Origin: Microbacterium soli
Lineage (GTDB): Bacteria > Actinomycetota > Actinomycetes > Actinomycetales > Microbacteriaceae
Reading direction: 5' to 3'
DNA: 64,000 nt
Assembly (NCBI RefSeq): GCF_039539005.1
Contig: NZ_BAABCP010000001.1
Coordinates: 1,550,001 to 1,614,000 of the forward strand
The translations under genes were made by a program, and so were the position numbers. The notes beneath the pieces were generated by a model that saw nothing but the letters and a program-made list of their open reading frames with translations, did no database searches and was not told the origin of the DNA. This document shows positions 60,835 to 64,000 of the stretch, piece by piece. Each line of letters opens with the position of its first letter. Position 1 is the stretch's first letter.

Positions 60835-62559
60835 TCAGTCCTTGTCGAGGCCGAAGAGCTCGAGCGGATGCGTGAGGCGCCACCAGATGCTGGGATCGGT
60901 GATGTCCTCGGCGAGTGACACGGGGGTCTCGACCATGTCGATCGGCCCCTTGGTCGTGAGCGTGCCGACCCTCGCGCCTGCGGTCGTGCTCGACCCCAGG
61001 TCGATCTCCGCGGCGGCGGCGGCGATCGCGCCGTTCCACAGCACGACCTTGGCGTCGGCATCGGTGACGACGTCGACCCGCTCACCCCACTCGGTGGTGA
61101 CGTGGCCGACCACGGTGCCCTTCGCGACGGACACGGGCTGCTCGGCGAGCTCCTTCTCGACGCCGGCGAGCAGGCTGCGCGTCACGGCGAGCCGATCGGC
61201 GTTGCTCTCCTGCCCCAGGACCGCCGTGATCAGTCGCGCCGTGGTGTCGCCGACCGGCACGTCCTTCGCGGTGAGCAGGCTCCAATGCGACAGGGTGCCG
61301 GTCTTCACGCCGATGACGCCCTCGTCGTCGAGCATGCCGTTGGTGTTGGTCACCGTGCCGACGCCGGGGATCTCGGCCGAGCGCGTGCCGACGATCTCCG
61401 CGAACACCGGGTTGCGCATCGCCAGCTCGCCGAGACGGATCAGGCTCCCCGGCGCGGCGACGTTGGACTCGTCGAACCCGGACGGGCTGAACAACGAGAT
61501 GCCGTCGATGCCGTGATCGCTCAGCCACCTGCCCGCCGCGGCGGAGAATCCCTCGGAGCCCCAGAGCTCGTCGGCCAGCCGGTCGATGTAGTTGTTCGCC
61601 GAGCCCAGCAGCACGCCCTGCAGCATCTGGTACTCGGTCAGGCTGCCGCCCACGGGAACGTCCAGGGACGACTGGTTCGTGCGCCGGTAGCTCCAGAAGT
61701 CGCGCCGATCCGCCCACGTGAACTCGAAGCTCGGTCCCTGTTCGCCGACCTCGAGCGGCAGCTCGTCGAGCACCATCAGGACCGAGACGACCTTGGAGAT
61801 GCTGGCGATCTCGTCCCGCTCGGTGGTGGAGGCGGCGGGCGGCATGCCCTGCACCATCACGGCCGCGCTGCCGTCCCCGGGCCAGGAGATGGTCGCGGCG
61901 GGCGCGGGAGCGACCTCGAGCTGCACGTTCTGCACGGTCGGGGCGACGTTGTCCAACGGCATCAGCAGCGTGCCGCCGACGTACCCCGCGCACAGGGCCG
62001 CGATGATGCCCGCGGGGATGATCACGCGTGCGCGTCGCCCCGACCGTCGCGCTGCCCCGGCGAAAAGCGCGGGAGCGGGTTCCGCGCCCTGGACCGGTGA
62101 CGCGCCCACGGTCCGCGGATCGAGCCAGGTCAGCGCGGTGGTCGGATGCTCGTCATCGGCCCAGGCCGTCGGTGGGACGACGTCGGGCGCGGGGACGACG
62201 TCGGGCGTCGGAGGGGTGCCGGGCTCGGGCGGGACGTGGAGCCCGGGCTCGGGCTGCGGAGCATCCGTCTCCACCGAGTCGACGAAGGCCGTGACGAGCT
62301 CCGACTCCGCCGATGCCCCCGGAACACGCGACGGCACGCGGTCGATCGCAGGCGCGGCGGTATCGTCGCCGAACAGTGATGCGGCTGTGATGGCGGCTGC
62401 GTCATCCGATGCGGATGGACTCGAGACCGGCGCACCCGAGACCGGCGCACCCGCCTCGCCGGCCCGTGTCGGACCGGCCTCCGGGTCCGCGTGCATGCGC
62501 GCTCGCTCGCGCAGCGATCGCCGCGTGGGGAACCGCGCGGACTCGGGGGAGGCAGTCAC
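60835..62559 (-). CDS. D-alanyl-D-alanine carboxypeptidase with long cytoplasmic N-terminus
   Basis: This 574-aa penicillin-binding protein of the S11 family has a Pro/Asp-rich cytoplasmic N-terminus of about 175 residues, a single transmembrane helix (RVIIPAGIIAALCAGYVGGT, about 178-200) and a catalytic domain. Motifs are ASISKVVS (Ser253/Lys256), LGSANNYID (near 320) and GVKTGTLS (near 420). It trims the terminal D-Ala of peptidoglycan stem peptides outside the membrane. The GTG at 62559 is chosen because a TACCCT -10 box lies exactly 7 nt upstream; a TTG at 62589 is less likely. The N-terminal extension is unusual for the family. Confidence 0.88.
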   Translation of the reverse strand: MTASPESARFPTRRSLRERARMHADPEAGPTRAGEAGAPVSGAPVSSPSASDDAAAITAASLFGDDTAAPAIDRVPSRVPGASAESELVTAFVDSVETDAPQPEPGLHVPPEPGTPPTPDVVPAPDVVPPTAWADDEHPTTALTWLDPRTVGASPVQGAEPAPALFAGAARRSGRRARVIIPAGIIAALCAGYVGGTLLMPLDNVAPTVQNVQLEVAPAPAATISWPGDGSAAVMVQGMPPAASTTERDEIASISKVVSVLMVLDELPLEVGEQGPSFEFTWADRRDFWSYRRTNQSSLDVPVGGSLTEYQMLQGVLLGSANNYIDRLADELWGSEGFSAAAGRWLSDHGIDGISLFSPSGFDESNVAAPGSLIRLGELAMRNPVFAEIVGTRSAEIPGVGTVTNTNGMLDDEGVIGVKTGTLSHWSLLTAKDVPVGDTTARLITAVLGQESNADRLAVTRSLLAGVEKELAEQPVSVAKGTVVGHVTTEWGERVDVVTDADAKVVLWNGAIAAAAAEIDLGSSTTAGARVGTLTTKGPIDMVETPVSLAEDITDPSIWWRLTHPLELFGLDKD

Positions 62560-62566
62560 CCGATAC

Positions 62567-62572
62567 AGGGTA
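62567..62572 (-). promoter_or_regulatory. -10 box of a leaderless carboxypeptidase gene
   Basis: On the minus strand TACCCT is followed by 7 nt and the GTG at 62559. This decides the start codon and fits the leaderless pattern seen at 7675, 40150 and 54459. Confidence 0.5.
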
Positions 62573-62629
62573 CCAATCCGCGCGCGCAATGGTATGGGAC
62601 ATCGCCGACGTCATCTCTGTGCAGTCGGT

Positions 62630-62635
62630 TATGAT
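62630..62635 (+). promoter_or_regulatory. -10 box upstream of the TPP riboswitch
   Basis: TATGAT lies about 13 nt before the riboswitch aptamer, in the right place to be the -10 of the ykoE transcript. The -35 is weak. Confidence 0.5.
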
Positions 62636-62647
62636 CGATGACATCAC

Positions 62648-62735
62648 CACGGGAGTCCGGCGCGCCGGGCTGAGAGGAAGCGAACCGCGCTTCGACCGTC
62701 GAACCTGATCCGGACCATGCCGGCGCAGGGAGGAG
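62648..62735 (+). promoter_or_regulatory. TPP riboswitch (THI element) upstream of ykoE
   Basis: The aptamer shows the conserved segments GGGCTGAGA (62668-62676), GAACCTGATCCGG (62701-62713) and GCCGGCGCAGGGA (62719-62731), ending in the 3' strand of P1. That strand runs straight into the ribosome binding site GGGAGGAG (62728-62735) of the ATG at 62741. Thiamine pyrophosphate binding should hide the site, so control is likely translational. The ATG at 62717 inside the aptamer is not a start. Confidence 0.9.
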
Positions 62736-62740
62736 TTCAT

Positions 62741-63379
62741 ATGAGTACGTCCACATCCGTCACCGGGGCCGCTTCGGCCCGTACCGCCCGCAACTCGCGC
62801 TGGCGGGTCGTCGACATCGTCGTGGCCGCCGTCCTCGGCGTCGCTGCCGGCTTGATCTTCTGGGCCTGGAACACCATCGGCTACGCCTGGTTCGAGGCCG
62901 CCGACGCCCTGACCCCCGGCCTGGGCGGCATCGCGGTCGGCATCTGGCTGATCGGCGGCGTCATCGGCGGGCTCGTGATCCGCAAGCCCGGCGCGGCATT
63001 GGTCGTCGAGGTCGTCGCCGCCATCATCTCCATGCTGATCGGCAACGTCTGGGGCGTGTCGACGGTGCTGTCCGGCATCGTGCAGGGCCTGGGCGCCGAG
63101 CTGGTCTTCGCCGCGTTCGCATATCGCCGCTTCGGGCTCCCCGTCGCCATGCTCGCCGGTGTCGGCGCGGGCGCCGCCGCATGGGTCTTCGAACTGTTCT
63201 ACGGCTCCTCGCCGAACATCCTGAAGTCGGTCGAGTTCAACGCCATCTACCTCGGCACGGTCGTCGTCTCGGGCATCGTGCTGGCGGGCGTCGTCGGCTG
63301 GCTGCTCGTGCGAGCCCTGGCCGCGACGGGAGCGCTGAGCCGATTCGCCGCCGGCAGGGAAGCCCGCCAGGAGGTCTGA
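62741..63379 (+). CDS. ykoE: Thiamine-type ECF transporter S component (YkoE)
   Basis: This 212-aa protein has about six hydrophobic helices. The WRVVDIVVAAVLGVAAGLIF start and FEAADALTPGLGGIAVGIWL stretch match YkoE-family substrate-binding subunits, which recognise thiamine or its hydroxymethylpyrimidine precursor. The conserved GNVWGVSTVLSGIVQGLGAE segment is also present. The ATG at 62741 is preceded by GGGAGGAG, itself part of the TPP riboswitch. The ATPase subunit gene follows 2 nt later. Confidence 0.9.
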   Translation: MSTSTSVTGAASARTARNSRWRVVDIVVAAVLGVAAGLIFWAWNTIGYAWFEAADALTPGLGGIAVGIWLIGGVIGGLVIRKPGAALVVEVVAAIISMLIGNVWGVSTVLSGIVQGLGAELVFAAFAYRRFGLPVAMLAGVGAGAAAWVFELFYGSSPNILKSVEFNAIYLGTVVVSGIVLAGVVGWLLVRALAATGALSRFAAGREARQEV

Positions 63380-63381
63380 GC

Positions 63382-64000
63382 GTGTCCGCTCCTGCGCGCG
63401 TCGCGGTGGAGGGGTGGGGTTGGCGCTACGCCGGCAGGCGTCTGCCGGCCGTCGCCGACGTCTCGTTCACGATCGAACCGGGGGAGCGGGTGCTGCTGCT
63501 GGGGGCATCCGGAGCCGGCAAATCCACGCTGCTGGCCGGGCTCGCGGGAGTGCTCGGCGACGCCGACGAGGGCGAGCGCAGCGGTTCGCTGCTCATCGAC
63601 GGTGCGGTGCCCGAGGCTCGTCGCGGTGAGATCGGGCTGGTGCTGCAGGACCCGGATGCCGGGGTCGTGCTCTCCAAGGTGGGTGACGACGTCGCCTTCG
63701 GGTGCGAGAACCTCGGCGTTCCCGCCGAGGACATCCCCGGCCGGGTCGCGGAGGCGCTGGACGCCGTCGGTCTGGACGTGCCGCCGGACCGCGCGACCAA
63801 GGAGCTCTCCGGAGGGCAGAAGCAGCGGCTCGCTCTGGCCGGGGTGCTCGCCATGCGACCAGGCCTGCTGCTGCTGGACGAACCGACGGCCAACCTCGAC
63901 CCCGAAGGGGTGCGCGAGGTGCGCGAGAGCGTGGGGCGGGTGCTCGACGACACCGGGGCGACCCTCATCGTCGTCGAGCACCGCACCGAGATCTGGGCCG
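63382..64000 (+). CDS. ykoD: ECF transporter ATPase (YkoD-like), truncated by the window end
   Basis: From GTG 63382 the frame is open to the window edge (about 206 codons) and encodes an ABC ATPase: Walker A LGASGAGKSTLLAG, Q-loop LVLQDPDAGVV, signature ELSGGQKQRLALAGVL, Walker B LLLLDEPTANLDPEG and H-loop VVEHRTEI. YkoD proteins carry two fused ATPase domains; only the first is visible here. A transmembrane T component (YkoC) should follow. It is two bases beyond ykoE and under the same TPP riboswitch. Confidence 0.88.
   Translation, partial: MSAPARVAVEGWGWRYAGRRLPAVADVSFTIEPGERVLLLGASGAGKSTLLAGLAGVLGDADEGERSGSLLIDGAVPEARRGEIGLVLQDPDAGVVLSKVGDDVAFGCENLGVPAEDIPGRVAEALDAVGLDVPPDRATKELSGGQKQRLALAGVLAMRPGLLLLDEPTANLDPEGVREVRESVGRVLDDTGATLIVVEHRTEIWA

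Overview
The window is chromosomal DNA from a high-GC actinobacterium, most likely a Microbacterium or a close relative in Microbacteriaceae. The signs are dense high-GC coding, frequent GTG starts, many -10 boxes only 6-7 nt upstream of start codons (leaderless transcripts), the HemQ-type coproporphyrin heme pathway, and a strong excess of GCATCC/GGATGC hexamers. No tRNA, rRNA, CRISPR array, integrase or transposase was recognised.

Layout. 1-7.6 kb: a nitrogen-compound region with a partial amidohydrolase, an NCS1 permease, an APC permease, an amidase, agmatine deiminase and two TetR regulators with related ATTGATC-type operators. 7.6-13.2 kb: an M13 metallopeptidase, a class A beta-lactamase-like protein lacking the SxxK residues, a VapBC-like toxin-antitoxin pair, a DUF4870 protein and a GNAT acetyltransferase. 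13.16-23.3 kb: a foreign gene island flanked by a 173-bp direct repeat (172/173 identical) made of the 3' end of the GNAT gene. 23.5-27.6 kb: VOC protein, glycyl-tRNA synthetase, PutP-type symporter, a 53-aa small gene, and two related nested palindromic repeats. 27.9-39.5 kb: an N-glycan utilisation locus. 39.6-41.8 kb: a cytidylyltransferase, membrane proteins and a broken YoeB-type toxin. 41.8-51.9 kb: heme synthesis (hemA, E, Y, Q, C, D, B, L; no hemH here). 52-62.6 kb: an ABC ATPase with a long disordered tail, a 3-hydroxyisobutyryl-CoA hydrolase-like protein, a glycosyltransferase, a heterodimeric ABC exporter and a D-Ala-D-Ala carboxypeptidase. 62.6-64 kb: a TPP riboswitch followed by ykoE and a truncated ykoD-like ATPase for thiamine (precursor) uptake.

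The most interesting part is the island. It combines a complete osmoprotectant/quaternary-amine ABC importer (binding lipoprotein, two permeases, CBS-containing ATPase), a mandelate racemase-type enolase-superfamily enzyme, an alpha/beta hydrolase-fold protein whose nucleophile Ser is Ala, an IclR regulator with repeated operator-like DNA, a nitrilase-family hydrolase, a DUF6282 protein and a choline/carnitine O-acyltransferase homologue. I infer an uncharacterised catabolic system for an (acylated) quaternary amine such as carnitine or a related betaine; the substrate is not shown by sequence alone.

The N-glycan locus also hangs together. A secreted GH18 endoglycosidase would release glycans, a MalFG-type importer would take them up, and cytoplasmic GH38, GH5 and GH20 enzymes would dismantle them. 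A LacI regulator has three matching 16-bp operators, one at its own divergent promoter and two in front of the importer and GH18 genes.
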